A stretch of DNA of 18,846 nucleotides, taken from contig CAYVDJ010000033.1 of the NCBI GenBank assembly GCA_964450755.1, forward strand, positions 1 to 18,846, read 5' to 3'. This DNA is from JAADDG01 sp964450755 (GTDB lineage: Bacteria > Campylobacterota > Campylobacteria > Campylobacterales > JAADDG01). Of this stretch, positions 1-7,115 are shown piece by piece. Under the pieces are notes generated by a model, which was not told where the DNA came from, did not search any database, and saw only the letters and a program-made list of their open reading frames with translations. Numbering within the stretch: position 1 is the stretch's first letter; every line of letters starts with the position of its first letter. The translations under genes and the position numbers were made by a program.

Positions 1-1193
1 TCCAAACTCTCATTTGGATCACCTTTTGCAATTTTTGCTACATAATCAAGAGTATAAGGCTCTAAACCTTTTTTGAACTCTTCAAAAGAGATCTCCCAGT
101 GTCCAAGAGCATGACCTCTGTGTTTCATAACCATTTTATCACCTGCTTTATATCCTAAAGCAGCAAGTCCCGGAGCCTCTTTTTCACTGACTATTTTTTC
201 ATCCTCATGTTTGATAGTCTCAAGCTCTTTTGCAGAATATCCAAGTTTTTTAGCTTCTGCACTGGCTCTCATTCCGTAACCGGTCTCTACGAATCCTGTT
301 GCAAAAATAGTATGTTTTTTAACAAAATCCCAGTCAATTACATCAGGATGATCATAAACAATACTTCTTGCAAGATAGTTCCATAAAGCAAGATCAGTAC
401 TTGGAGAGAAGATAATCTCCATATCAGCCAAATCTGAACATCTGTGTCTGTAAGTAGAGATATTGACAACTTTTACACGATCTGGATCACCAAGCTTTCT
501 GTCTGTAACTCTCGCCCAAAGAATCGGGTGCATCTCTGCCATATTGGCACCCCATGTAACGATAGTATCTGTAATCTCTATATCATCATAACAGCCAGAA
601 GGCTCATCTATACCAAAAGTTTGGAAAAAGCCGACAACCGCAGATGCCATACAGTGTCTGGCGTTTGGATCGATAGCATTTGATCTAAAACCTATCTTCA
701 TCATTTTATGAGCAGCATATCCCTCTTGGATAGTGTATTGACCGGAACCAAATACACCTACAGCCTCAGGACCTCCCTCTTTTAGAGCTTTTTTAATAGC
801 TCTTTCCATCTCATCAAATGCTCTTTTCCATGAAACCGGTTGGAATTTACCTTTTTTGCTAAATTTTCCATCCGCTCCGACTCTTAAAAGCGGTTTTGTA
901 AGTCTATCCGCACCATACATAATCTTGGCATTAAAGTAACCTTTAACACAGTTAAGACCTCTGTTAACCGGAGCTGCCGGATCACCTTTTACGGCAACTA
1001 TTTTACCGCCTTTGGTTGCAACCATAATACCGCAACCGGTACCGCAGAATCTACATACGGCTTTATCCCATCTCCAGTCTTTTTGACCTTGTTTAGCCGC
1101 AGCTTCCACTTCTTGCGGAACAGTTATGCCCACCGCCGTGGCAGCAGTAGCAGCCGCAGTCGTTTTTAAAAAATCTCTTCTTGAAAGCGACAT
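1..1193 (-). CDS. napA: Periplasmic nitrate reductase catalytic subunit NapA (5' part, continues beyond the left edge)
   Basis: Catalytic molybdoenzyme of the periplasmic Nap system, reducing nitrate to nitrite with electrons from the quinol pool. About 397 N-terminal codons are visible; the family is usually over 900 residues, so the 3' part lies outside the window. The protein starts with a Tat signal (SRRDFLK at residues 4-10, then an Ala-rich stretch), so it is exported folded with its cofactor. A [4Fe-4S] motif follows with Cys47, Cys50, Cys54 and Cys82. NARHCMASAV at 177-186 carries Cys181, the expected molybdenum ligand of bis-MGD. The ATG is set by an AGGAGG ribosome site (1199-1204, minus strand) five bases upstream. 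Other nap genes would be expected to follow off the left edge. An FNR-type promoter precedes it and two Crp/Fnr regulators lie next to it. Confidence 0.97.
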   Translation of the reverse strand, partial: MSLSRRDFLKTTAAATAATAVGITVPQEVEAAAKQGQKDWRWDKAVCRFCGTGCGIMVATKGGKIVAVKGDPAAPVNRGLNCVKGYFNAKIMYGADRLTKPLLRVGADGKFSKKGKFQPVSWKRAFDEMERAIKKALKEGGPEAVGVFGSGQYTIQEGYAAHKMMKIGFRSNAIDPNARHCMASAVVGFFQTFGIDEPSGCYDDIEITDTIVTWGANMAEMHPILWARVTDRKLGDPDRVKVVNISTYRHRCSDLADMEIIFSPSTDLALWNYLARSIVYDHPDVIDWDFVKKHTIFATGFVETGYGMRASAEAKKLGYSAKELETIKHEDEKIVSEKEAPGLAALGYKAGDKMVMKHRGHALGHWEISFEEFKKGLEPYTLDYVAKIAKGDPNESL

Positions 1194-1216
1194 TAAAACC
1201 TCCTATTTTAATTGTG

Positions 1217-1265
1217 TGGTCTTATTCTATCGAATGAAAAAAATCTTTTCATTGATGTTGATCAA
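1217..1265 (-). promoter_or_regulatory. napA promoter with perfect FNR-type box
   Basis: Seen directly: TTGAT-GTTG-ATCAA at 1252-1265 is an exact match to the FNR consensus TTGAT-N4-ATCAA. Reading toward napA, TAGAAT at 1224-1229 makes a good -10 element, which puts transcription start near 1217. The palindrome is then centred at about -41.5, the standard class II activator position, and replaces the -35 element. The predicted leader is about 24 nt and holds the AGGAGG site. I infer anaerobic and/or nitrate or NO activation by one of the adjacent Crp/Fnr proteins. The start site itself is inferred, not observed. Confidence 0.8.
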
Positions 1266-1319
1266 ATCGGTAATTTTATATTTTTGCTAAAATACATTTT
1301 TTATAATACCTATATTAAT

Positions 1320-1994
1320 TTAGTATTCAAAAATTTCTCTTAATTTCACACTCTCTTTTATAAAAATAGAACCTTTTTTGATTTCTATAATCTCTTGTTT
1401 AGTCAATTTATTTAAAATTCGGCATAATGTCTCTGGACGAAGATGAAGCAAATAAGCTATTTCACTTTTTTTTAATGAATTAAAATTATCCAAATTGTTA
1501 TATATCATAAACGCAACTTTGGAAGTACCGTCAAAAACAATATCTCTTTGAATAATATCTTGAAAGCGTTTAATATTCTTATAAGACTCTTCTAATATCT
1601 TTCTTAAAACTTCTATATTATCAAAAAAGAGTTTTTTGAAAGATTTTGCATTGATTGTCAAAACTTCACACTCTTTTATGCATTCGACATTATAAAATGC
1701 TCCCATCCGTTCATCGTCAGATAGATTTGATACGGTATATAAAAGTGAATTATCACTAACATTGCTTAAAAAAATCTCTTTTGAAAATTTATCCGTTTTA
1801 TAAAGTTTCACTAAACCGCTTTTCAAATAATAGATATTTTCCAAGATATCTTTTTCATAAAAGATCATCTCACCTTTATTATAAAATTTTATACTGCTGA
1901 TAGAATGAAGTTTTGCAAGTTCTTCATCTTTCAGTTGAGCAAAAAAATCTATTTTTTTTAAATAATCAACTTTAAAATCAAATAAAATTTTCAT
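1320..1994 (-). CDS. Crp/Fnr-family transcriptional regulator without Fe-S cysteines (first of two)
   Basis: A cyclic-nucleotide-binding-like beta-roll (about residues 10-120) is joined by a dimer helix to a C-terminal winged helix. Recognition-helix residues are RPETLCR: Glu188 and Arg192 match FNR Glu209 and Arg213, and Cys191 replaces the FNR Ser212. There is no N-terminal cysteine cluster, so it is not a classical oxygen-sensing FNR. It resembles in build the Dnr/NNR/NssR group, which responds to NO or related signals, but the ligand cannot be read from sequence. I chose the ATG at 1994 (224 aa) because GAGGG lies about 8 nt upstream; an ATG at 2009 would add five residues but has no ribosome site. 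It ends about 55 bp before the napA FNR box with no clear terminator between, and is the obvious candidate regulator of nap. Confidence 0.9.
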   Translation of the reverse strand: MKILFDFKVDYLKKIDFFAQLKDEELAKLHSISSIKFYNKGEMIFYEKDILENIYYLKSGLVKLYKTDKFSKEIFLSNVSDNSLLYTVSNLSDDERMGAFYNVECIKECEVLTINAKSFKKLFFDNIEVLRKILEESYKNIKRFQDIIQRDIVFDGTSKVAFMIYNNLDNFNSLKKSEIAYLLHLRPETLCRILNKLTKQEIIEIKKGSIFIKESVKLREIFEY

Positions 1995-2061
1995 TGTCTT
2001 TTCCCTCATTGAGTAACTATTATTATTTTACCCTATTTTCCTCCTAATTTAAAAATTAAAA

Positions 2062-2088
2062 TTGACATAAATCAAATTAGGATATAAT
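2062..2088 (+). promoter_or_regulatory. Promoter of the second Crp/Fnr gene, with an FNR-like box over the -35
   Basis: TTGAC-ATAA-ATCAA at 2062-2075 differs from the FNR consensus by one base. Its first six bases are also a perfect TTGACA -35 hexamer, and TATAAT follows at 2083-2088 after a 15-base spacer. A Crp/Fnr protein bound here would cover the core promoter, so repression or autoregulation is the simplest inference for the plus-strand gene. The same box could also serve the divergent regulator, but its -10 on the minus strand (TAAAAT at 2025-2030) is not at a standard distance. Confidence 0.6.
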
Positions 2089-2131
2089 ATGTATGGTTTT
2101 CAACTATTTACCTTAAAGGAAATATATTATT

Positions 2132-2773
2132 ATGCATAGAATCAATGACATCCCACTCTTTAGTAAACTGAGTGCGCAAAATATAGAAAGATTAGAAAGA
2201 ATATCATCTTTCCATTCGTATGAAGCAAATAAAATCCTTTTTTACGAAGGGGATAAATCAAAATATCTATATGTACTTTTAAGCGGAGTGCTTAGAATGT
2301 ATAAAACAAATCCAAAAGGTCAAGAACTCTATATTCATCAGTTTGTTCCGATCTCTTTTGTCGGAGAACTTGCCTGTTTTGAAAATATAGCTTTTCCGGC
2401 AACTGCAAAATTTATTACAAAAGGGGAAGTTTTGAAGATAGATTTTAAAAGTCTGGAACAGGATTTTTTCAAAAATCCACGAATATCGATGGAAATAATC
2501 AAATCTCTGACAAAAAAAATAAAAATTTTATCTAATGTCATACATAAAGAGATGATTTTGACAGCAGATGCAAAGGTAGCAAAGTTTATCATAGAAAATC
2601 ATGAGCTTTGCGAAAACTTAAAAAACACCCAAATAGCATCTATTTTAAATATTACTCCCGAAACACTTTCAAGGATATTAACAAAATTCAGAAAAAAAGA
2701 GCTGATAAAAATCAGCAAAAGTCACCATATCGAAATCTCCAACAAAGAGGCTCTCTCTTCATTTTATAAATGA
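2132..2773 (+). CDS. Crp/Fnr-family transcriptional regulator (second of two)
   Basis: A 213-residue protein with a beta-roll sensor domain (about residues 5-120; glycine turns YEGDKS and LLSGVLRMY), a dimerisation helix and a C-terminal winged helix. The recognition helix reads TPETLSR with Glu177, Ser180 and Arg181, the full E..SR set of FNR, so it should read TTGAT/ATCAA half-sites like the one before napA. Only two cysteines occur, neither in an N-terminal cluster, so no FNR-type Fe-S centre is expected. A ribosome site AAAGGA (2115-2120) is 11 bases from the ATG, a long spacing. The gene is divergent from the other regulator and meets recQ tail to tail with one base between the stop codons, so no separate terminator fits between them. 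Confidence 0.9.
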   Translation: MHRINDIPLFSKLSAQNIERLERISSFHSYEANKILFYEGDKSKYLYVLLSGVLRMYKTNPKGQELYIHQFVPISFVGELACFENIAFPATAKFITKGEVLKIDFKSLEQDFFKNPRISMEIIKSLTKKIKILSNVIHKEMILTADAKVAKFIIENHELCENLKNTQIASILNITPETLSRILTKFRKKELIKISKSHHIEISNKEALSSFYK

Positions 2774-2774
2774 T

Positions 2775-4556
2775 CTATCCAAACTCTCTGCAGAGTTTTA
2801 AAAAATCCTCTCCGTATCTTTCAAATTTCACCTCCCCTATACCGTTTATTTCAAGCATTCCTTCTTTATCAACAGGAAGTTTGTTTGATAACTCTATCAA
2901 TGTTTTATCTCCAAAGACTATATATGCCGGTACACCCTCCCTTTTTGCTATTTTGGCTCTTAGTTCTCTGAATTTTTCAAAATACTCATTTTTCTCATAT
3001 TCAATATCGATTTTGGGCTTTTTGACACTCTCTTTTATCTCAAATCTCTCTTTTTCTATCATAACATCTCTTTGCTTTTTCAGTATCCTAAAACCCTCAT
3101 TTTCTATTTTAAGCGCTCTGTGTTCACCAAGACTCAAAGCTGAAATTTCCAAAAGCGTATCGGCTATTACACTCCATTTGTCTTTTGAAAAGTCCTTGCC
3201 AATAGCATAAACGGAGAGCTTATCATGATTGAAACGCAAAATGTTCTGATTGGCTGATCCTCTTAAAATATCAATAATATGTTTAAGCCCGAAACATTGA
3301 CCTGTTCTGTAAACAGCCGACAGGAGTTTTTGGGCTTCTATCGTTATATCGATATACTCTGTATCACTTTTAAGACAGTTGTCGCAAAAGTTTTTACACT
3401 TTTGCACCTCATCATCGAAATATTCGGCTATGATTTGATGACGGCAGGAAGTGCCAAGAGCATATTTATACATAAAAGCAAGTTTTTTCACAGCGGTTTT
3501 TTTATATGAAAGATTTTCAATATCCTCCAAAAGCATCGATCTTTTGATCTCATCGGATTTTGAAAAAAGGAGTAAAACTTCCGATTCCAGACCATCCCTT
3601 CCAGCTCTTCCGATCTCCTGATAATAATTCTCCAAAGTTTTGGGCATAGAGAGATGAACAACAAAACGGATATCACTCTTATCGATCCCCATCCCAAAAG
3701 CAACGGTGGCAACAACGATATCGATCCTGTCATAGATAAAATCCCTGTAAACATCTCCCCTTTGCTCCTTGTCAAGTCCCGCATGATAGGCAGATGCCCT
3801 AAAACCTCTCTTTAGAAGAAATGCAGCCGTTTTTTCCGCCTCTTTTCTTGTAAAGGTATAAACTATACCGCTTTTGTTTTTATGCTCTTTTAAAAACTCC
3901 TCCAACTGCTTCCTTCCGTCTCCTATTCTCCTTTTTACCCGAATAAGAAGATTTTTTCTAAAAGTCTTCCCCCTTATAAAAACCGGCTCTTTCAAAGAGA
4001 GATGTTTTATGATATCTTCTGCCACTTTGTGCGTAGCCGTAGCCGTAAATGCCGCAACAGGAGTATTTGGAAAAAACTTTTTGATTCTGTCTAATTTTCT
4101 GTAATCGTCTCTAAACTCATGTCCCCATTCACTTACACAGTGGGCTTCATCTATAACAAAAAAATTGATTTTCAGCTTTTGCAAAAACAAAACAAAATTT
4201 TCTGTTGCCATTCTTTCGGGAGAGATATAAAGCAGTCTTACTTCATTTTTCAAAAGTTTTGAATAGATACTTTTACTCTCCTCTCTGTCCATAAAAGAGG
4301 AGATCATACAAGCTTCAATGGAGTTTTTCAAAAGTGCCGTTACCTGATCTTGCATGAGAGCTATCAAAGGAGAGATCACAACGGTAACTCCGTCCATCAT
4401 AAGAGAAGGGAGCTGATAACAAAGAGATTTTCCCCCGCCTGTCGGCAGGATGGTAAGCAGATCTCTTTTTGCCAAAAGCGCATTTACCGCTTCTTCCTGA
4501 AACTCCCGAAACTCGTTATGACCAAAAATCTTCTTTAAAATCTCATACGAACTCAT
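2775..4556 (-). CDS. recQ: ATP-dependent DNA helicase RecQ
   Basis: 3'-5' superfamily 2 DNA helicase acting in recombination and replication-fork repair. Of 593 residues, the N-terminal core has the RecQ motif 0 region (FREFQEEAV), Walker A LPTGGGKS with Lys43, a DEAH box at residues 136-139 followed by the aromatic-rich loop (CVSEWGHEFRDDY), and FTATAT. The second RecA domain has YHAGL, ATVAFGMGIDK and QEIGRAGRDG. A zinc-binding RQC part follows (CRHQ, then CKNFCDNC), and an HRDC-like domain fills the last ~80 residues (AYIVFGDKTLIEL, INGIGEVKFERYG). It is thus full length for a bacterial RecQ. Its ATG overlaps the stop of the upstream membrane-protein gene (ATGA at 4553-4556), so it is the last gene of a three-gene operon. 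Confidence 0.97.
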   Translation of the reverse strand: MSSYEILKKIFGHNEFREFQEEAVNALLAKRDLLTILPTGGGKSLCYQLPSLMMDGVTVVISPLIALMQDQVTALLKNSIEACMISSFMDREESKSIYSKLLKNEVRLLYISPERMATENFVLFLQKLKINFFVIDEAHCVSEWGHEFRDDYRKLDRIKKFFPNTPVAAFTATATHKVAEDIIKHLSLKEPVFIRGKTFRKNLLIRVKRRIGDGRKQLEEFLKEHKNKSGIVYTFTRKEAEKTAAFLLKRGFRASAYHAGLDKEQRGDVYRDFIYDRIDIVVATVAFGMGIDKSDIRFVVHLSMPKTLENYYQEIGRAGRDGLESEVLLLFSKSDEIKRSMLLEDIENLSYKKTAVKKLAFMYKYALGTSCRHQIIAEYFDDEVQKCKNFCDNCLKSDTEYIDITIEAQKLLSAVYRTGQCFGLKHIIDILRGSANQNILRFNHDKLSVYAIGKDFSKDKWSVIADTLLEISALSLGEHRALKIENEGFRILKKQRDVMIEKERFEIKESVKKPKIDIEYEKNEYFEKFRELRAKIAKREGVPAYIVFGDKTLIELSNKLPVDKEGMLEINGIGEVKFERYGEDFLKLCREFG

Positions 4557-4864
4557 TTTGAAAAGAGATATCCTATCAGAAAAAAGAGTCCGACAGAAAA
4601 AACGGGAGAAAATATGATCCAGAGATTTCTTTTTTTGGTAAAAACAGATCTGAATATCTCTATCCAGCTGAAAAGAACAAGTAAAACATGCAAAACAAAC
4701 AGAGGTTTGTAAACCAGAGTATAACGCCCAAAAAGAGAAAACCCTGTAACAACCGCAATAAAAAAGAGAGTCAAAAGAGCCTCTTTTATATCTTTGTCTT
4801 TTTTATATTGATAATAGACCACCCCAAAAACAGCCAAAAATGCCGCTAAAACAATCAGTTTCAT
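4553..4864 (-). CDS. Small four-helix inner-membrane protein, function unknown
   Basis: I do not recognise this 103-residue protein beyond its membrane topology. Four hydrophobic segments are clear: about residues 2-20, 29-47, 52-70 and 81-101, separated by short basic loops (YKKDKD, FTKKRN). There is no catalytic motif. It is translationally coupled on both sides: its ATG overlaps the stop of the precorrin-2 dehydrogenase gene (ATGA at 4861-4864) and its stop overlaps the recQ ATG. The size and position would fit a small accessory membrane protein, but a link to siroheme synthesis or to RecQ is only a guess from the operon. Confidence 0.75.
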   Translation of the reverse strand: MKLIVLAAFLAVFGVVYYQYKKDKDIKEALLTLFFIAVVTGFSLFGRYTLVYKPLFVLHVLLVLFSWIEIFRSVFTKKRNLWIIFSPVFSVGLFFLIGYLFSK

Positions 4865-5439
4865 TTTCCCTCTTTCATAAATTCTTCTACAAAGTCTTTT
4901 GCTTTTTGATCAAGTATTTTCATCCTCTCTTTTCCTTTGGGAAGTTTTTTTCTTATATCTCTCATCTTCTTTAAAAACTCCTCCACGCTTTTTGGTATAA
5001 CTTTTTGCAAAAAGATACGAAGATGTTTTGAAAAAGCCGGAGATGCTCCCGAAGTTGAGATAGCAATCGTCAAATCTCCCCTTTTTATATAGGATGGATA
5101 GATAAAATCACAATAATCAACAGAATCAACACTGTTGCAAAAAATCTTTCTGTTTTCAGACTCTTTAAAAATCTCTTCCTGAACTTTTATATCATCAACA
5201 GCCGTTATAACGATGAAAAATCCCTCTATATCACCTTTTTGATACTCTTTTTGGATATATTTTAACGAATGTTTTTCTATAAGCTCTTTTGTTCTTTTGT
5301 CTATTTGGGGAGACAAAACAGTGATATTTTTTGTAAAATCAAGCATGTGAGTCAGCTTGTCCGCCGCTATCTTGCCACCTCCGACAATCAAAACCTTTTT
5401 TGAATCCATATTCAAAAAAACAGGGAAAAAGCCACTCAT
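4861..5439 (-). CDS. Precorrin-2 dehydrogenase / sirohydrochlorin ferrochelatase (CysG N-terminal type)
   Basis: NAD-dependent oxidation of precorrin-2 to sirohydrochlorin, with possible iron insertion, for siroheme or related tetrapyrroles. This 192-residue protein equals only the N-terminal half of E. coli CysG (Met8-like); the methyltransferase half is absent. The Rossmann motif is VLIVGGGKIA at 16-25. FCNSVD has Asp105 at the position of the catalytic aspartate of CysG/Met8. The STSGASPAFSKHLR segment (about 129-142) is the usual second conserved block. I chose the ATG at 5439 because AAGGA lies six bases upstream; a TTG three bases earlier would be too close to that site. It is the first gene of a minus-strand operon with the membrane protein and recQ. 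Confidence 0.92.
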   Translation of the reverse strand: MSGFFPVFLNMDSKKVLIVGGGKIAADKLTHMLDFTKNITVLSPQIDKRTKELIEKHSLKYIQKEYQKGDIEGFFIVITAVDDIKVQEEIFKESENRKIFCNSVDSVDYCDFIYPSYIKRGDLTIAISTSGASPAFSKHLRIFLQKVIPKSVEEFLKKMRDIRKKLPKGKERMKILDQKAKDFVEEFMKEGK

Positions 5440-5465
5440 CAAAAATCCTTGAAATTTTTATTATT

Positions 5466-5489
5466 ATCATACCATTTTAAAGGTATAAT
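5466..5489. promoter_or_regulatory. Back-to-back -10 elements of the divergent cysG-type and gltX operons
   Basis: On the plus strand TATAAT at 5484-5489 points to a start near 5496 and a leader of about 25 nt for gltX. On the minus strand TATGAT at 5466-5471, with an extended TGG before it, points to a start near 5460 for the precorrin-2 dehydrogenase operon. The two elements form a near-perfect inverted pair (ATCATACC / GGTATAAT). No convincing -35 boxes are seen, which is common in Campylobacterota. Confidence 0.6.
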
Positions 5490-5520
5490 CTCAAAAAATC
5501 AGTCCAAAAAAGGTTTAAAT

Positions 5521-6819
5521 ATGTTTCGTTTCGCACCCTCTCCGACAGGAGATATGCATATAGGAAATCTAAAAGCAGCACTGCTTAATTATATAATGGC
5601 AAAACAGAAAAATGAAAAATTCATCATCCGCATAGAAGATACGGACAAAGAGAGAAATATACCCGGCAAGGATCAGGAGATATTGGAGATACTGAACATA
5701 TTTGATATAAAATATGATGAAGTCTGTTTCCAAAGTCATAATCTGAAATTTCATCAGCAATTTGCATCAAAATTTTTGATGGACAGACACGCTTTTGCCT
5801 GTTTTTGCCCCGAAGATCTTCTGAAAATAAAAAAAGAGGAGGCAAAAAAGAAAGCAACAGCCTACAGATATGACGGAACATGCGAATTTTTGAGTGATGA
5901 AGAGGTTTTGAACAACGAAAAACCTTTTGTTGTCAGGATCAAAAAACCAAAAGAGGCTATCTCTTTCAAAGATGAGATAAAAGGAGAACTCTCTTTTACC
6001 CCCGATGATATAGACAGTTTTGTGATACTGAGGATAGACAAAACTCCGACATACAATTTCGCATGTGCGATTGACGATATGTTAAGCGATATAGGATATA
6101 TCATCAGAGGAGAAGAACACATCTCAAACACTCCAAAACAGATACTCATAAGAAAATATCTCGGATATGACAAAGAGATAAAATATGCCCATCTTCCGGT
6201 TATTTTAAACAAAGAGGGCAAAAAAATGAGCAAAAAAGACAACGCCTCAAGCGTAAAATGGCTTTTGGAAGAGGGATTTTTACCATCTGCCATCTCAAAC
6301 TATCTGATCCTTCTTGGAAACAAAACACCAACAAAAATCTTTACACTCAAAGAGGCAACAGAGTGGTTCAGTATAGAAAAAATATCAAAATCAAGTGCAA
6401 AATTTGATATCGACAAACTCAGATTTATAAACAGGGAGCATATAAAAAAATCAGATCCGATGGAGCTTTCAAAACTTATCGGTTATTCGGCAAACGATAT
6501 AGGAGAACTTGCCAAACTTTACACTCAGGAAGCAAGTACGATAAAAGAACTCAAAGAAAAAATAGATAAAATTTTCTCCAAAAAAGAGGTAAATGAAGAA
6601 TTTAAAGAAAATTTTGATAAAATCGTCTCTTGCATACAACACGCACCTTATTTTGCGGATTTTAACGATTTTAAAAATTTCGTATCAAAAGAGACCGGTT
6701 TAAAAGGGGAAAACTTTTTTAAGCCATTGAGGATCGCTTTGACAGGGGTCGAACACGGACCAAATCTCAGCGAAATTTACCCATTTATCAAACACTATTT
6801 AACGGAGATAGCAAAATGA
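5521..6819 (+). CDS. gltX: Glutamyl-tRNA synthetase, GluRS2-like (probably tRNA-Gln-specific)
   Basis: Class I aminoacyl-tRNA synthetase charging tRNA with glutamate in the cytoplasm. The 432-residue protein begins FRFAPSPTGDMHIGN, with the HIGH-type signature at residues 13-16, and has KMSKK at 235-239. RIEDTDKERN and YNFACAIDD are typical GluRS blocks. The phrasing FAPSPTGDMHIGNL...DKERNI.GKDQEILEIL resembles, from memory, Helicobacter pylori GltX2, which misacylates tRNA-Gln and feeds the GatCAB amidotransferase. I therefore favour that role over a canonical GluRS. The ATG at 5521 has AGG seven bases upstream; the open frame continues upstream to 5449 but crosses the promoter. It starts the plus-strand run and overlaps yggT by ATGA. 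Confidence 0.93.
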   Translation: MFRFAPSPTGDMHIGNLKAALLNYIMAKQKNEKFIIRIEDTDKERNIPGKDQEILEILNIFDIKYDEVCFQSHNLKFHQQFASKFLMDRHAFACFCPEDLLKIKKEEAKKKATAYRYDGTCEFLSDEEVLNNEKPFVVRIKKPKEAISFKDEIKGELSFTPDDIDSFVILRIDKTPTYNFACAIDDMLSDIGYIIRGEEHISNTPKQILIRKYLGYDKEIKYAHLPVILNKEGKKMSKKDNASSVKWLLEEGFLPSAISNYLILLGNKTPTKIFTLKEATEWFSIEKISKSSAKFDIDKLRFINREHIKKSDPMELSKLIGYSANDIGELAKLYTQEASTIKELKEKIDKIFSKKEVNEEFKENFDKIVSCIQHAPYFADFNDFKNFVSKETGLKGENFFKPLRIALTGVEHGPNLSEIYPFIKHYLTEIAK

Positions 6820-7115
6820 TAATTTTAGCAACTTTTATAGAAGCAATCGCACAGATTATTCACATGGTTATAAATATCTATATCTGGATAGTTATCATAG
6901 CCGCCCTTATTACTTGGGTCAGACCCGATCCGTATAATCCCATCGTACAGGTTTTAATGCGTTTGACTGAACCTGTTTATGCGTTTATACGAAAATATAT
7001 TCCCACTGTTATCGGAGGGATCGACCTTGCGCCAATTGTCGTGATACTTGGTTTACAGTTTTTTGATCTCTTCTTTGTAAAACTTCTTTACAGTTTTTCC
7101 GGTGCACTTCAATAA
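6816..7115 (+). CDS. YggT-family integral membrane protein
   Basis: A 99-residue protein with two strongly hydrophobic spans (about residues 12-35 and 66-92) and the family's central block: AALITWVRPDPYNPIVQVLMRLTEPVYAFIRKYIP, with Trp and Pro-Asp-Pro-Asn before the conserved TEP. YggT proteins are membrane proteins of poorly known role; some are linked to osmotic shock resistance, cell division or cytochrome assembly in other phyla. The start overlaps the gltX stop (ATGA at 6816-6819) and the end overlaps the slt start by 14 bases, so all three are likely coupled. I recall the same gltX-yggT-slt order in Helicobacter and Campylobacter. Confidence 0.88.
   Translation: MIILATFIEAIAQIIHMVINIYIWIVIIAALITWVRPDPYNPIVQVLMRLTEPVYAFIRKYIPTVIGGIDLAPIVVILGLQFFDLFFVKLLYSFSGALQ

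Noticed and set aside
2770..3210. A 146-codon open frame on the plus strand opposite recQ
   Set aside because: It lies wholly inside recQ on the other strand, is rich in Ser/Leu/Phe as expected from antisense reading of AT-rich DNA, and has no recognisable motif; recQ is unmistakable.
5449..5520. N-terminal extension of gltX by 24 codons
   Set aside because: The extension spans the divergent promoter and the ribosome site, and FRFAPSPTG is the normal start of GluRS.
5862..6293. A 143-codon open frame on the minus strand opposite gltX
   Set aside because: Antisense to the conserved gltX catalytic region, with Ser/Leu-rich shadow composition.
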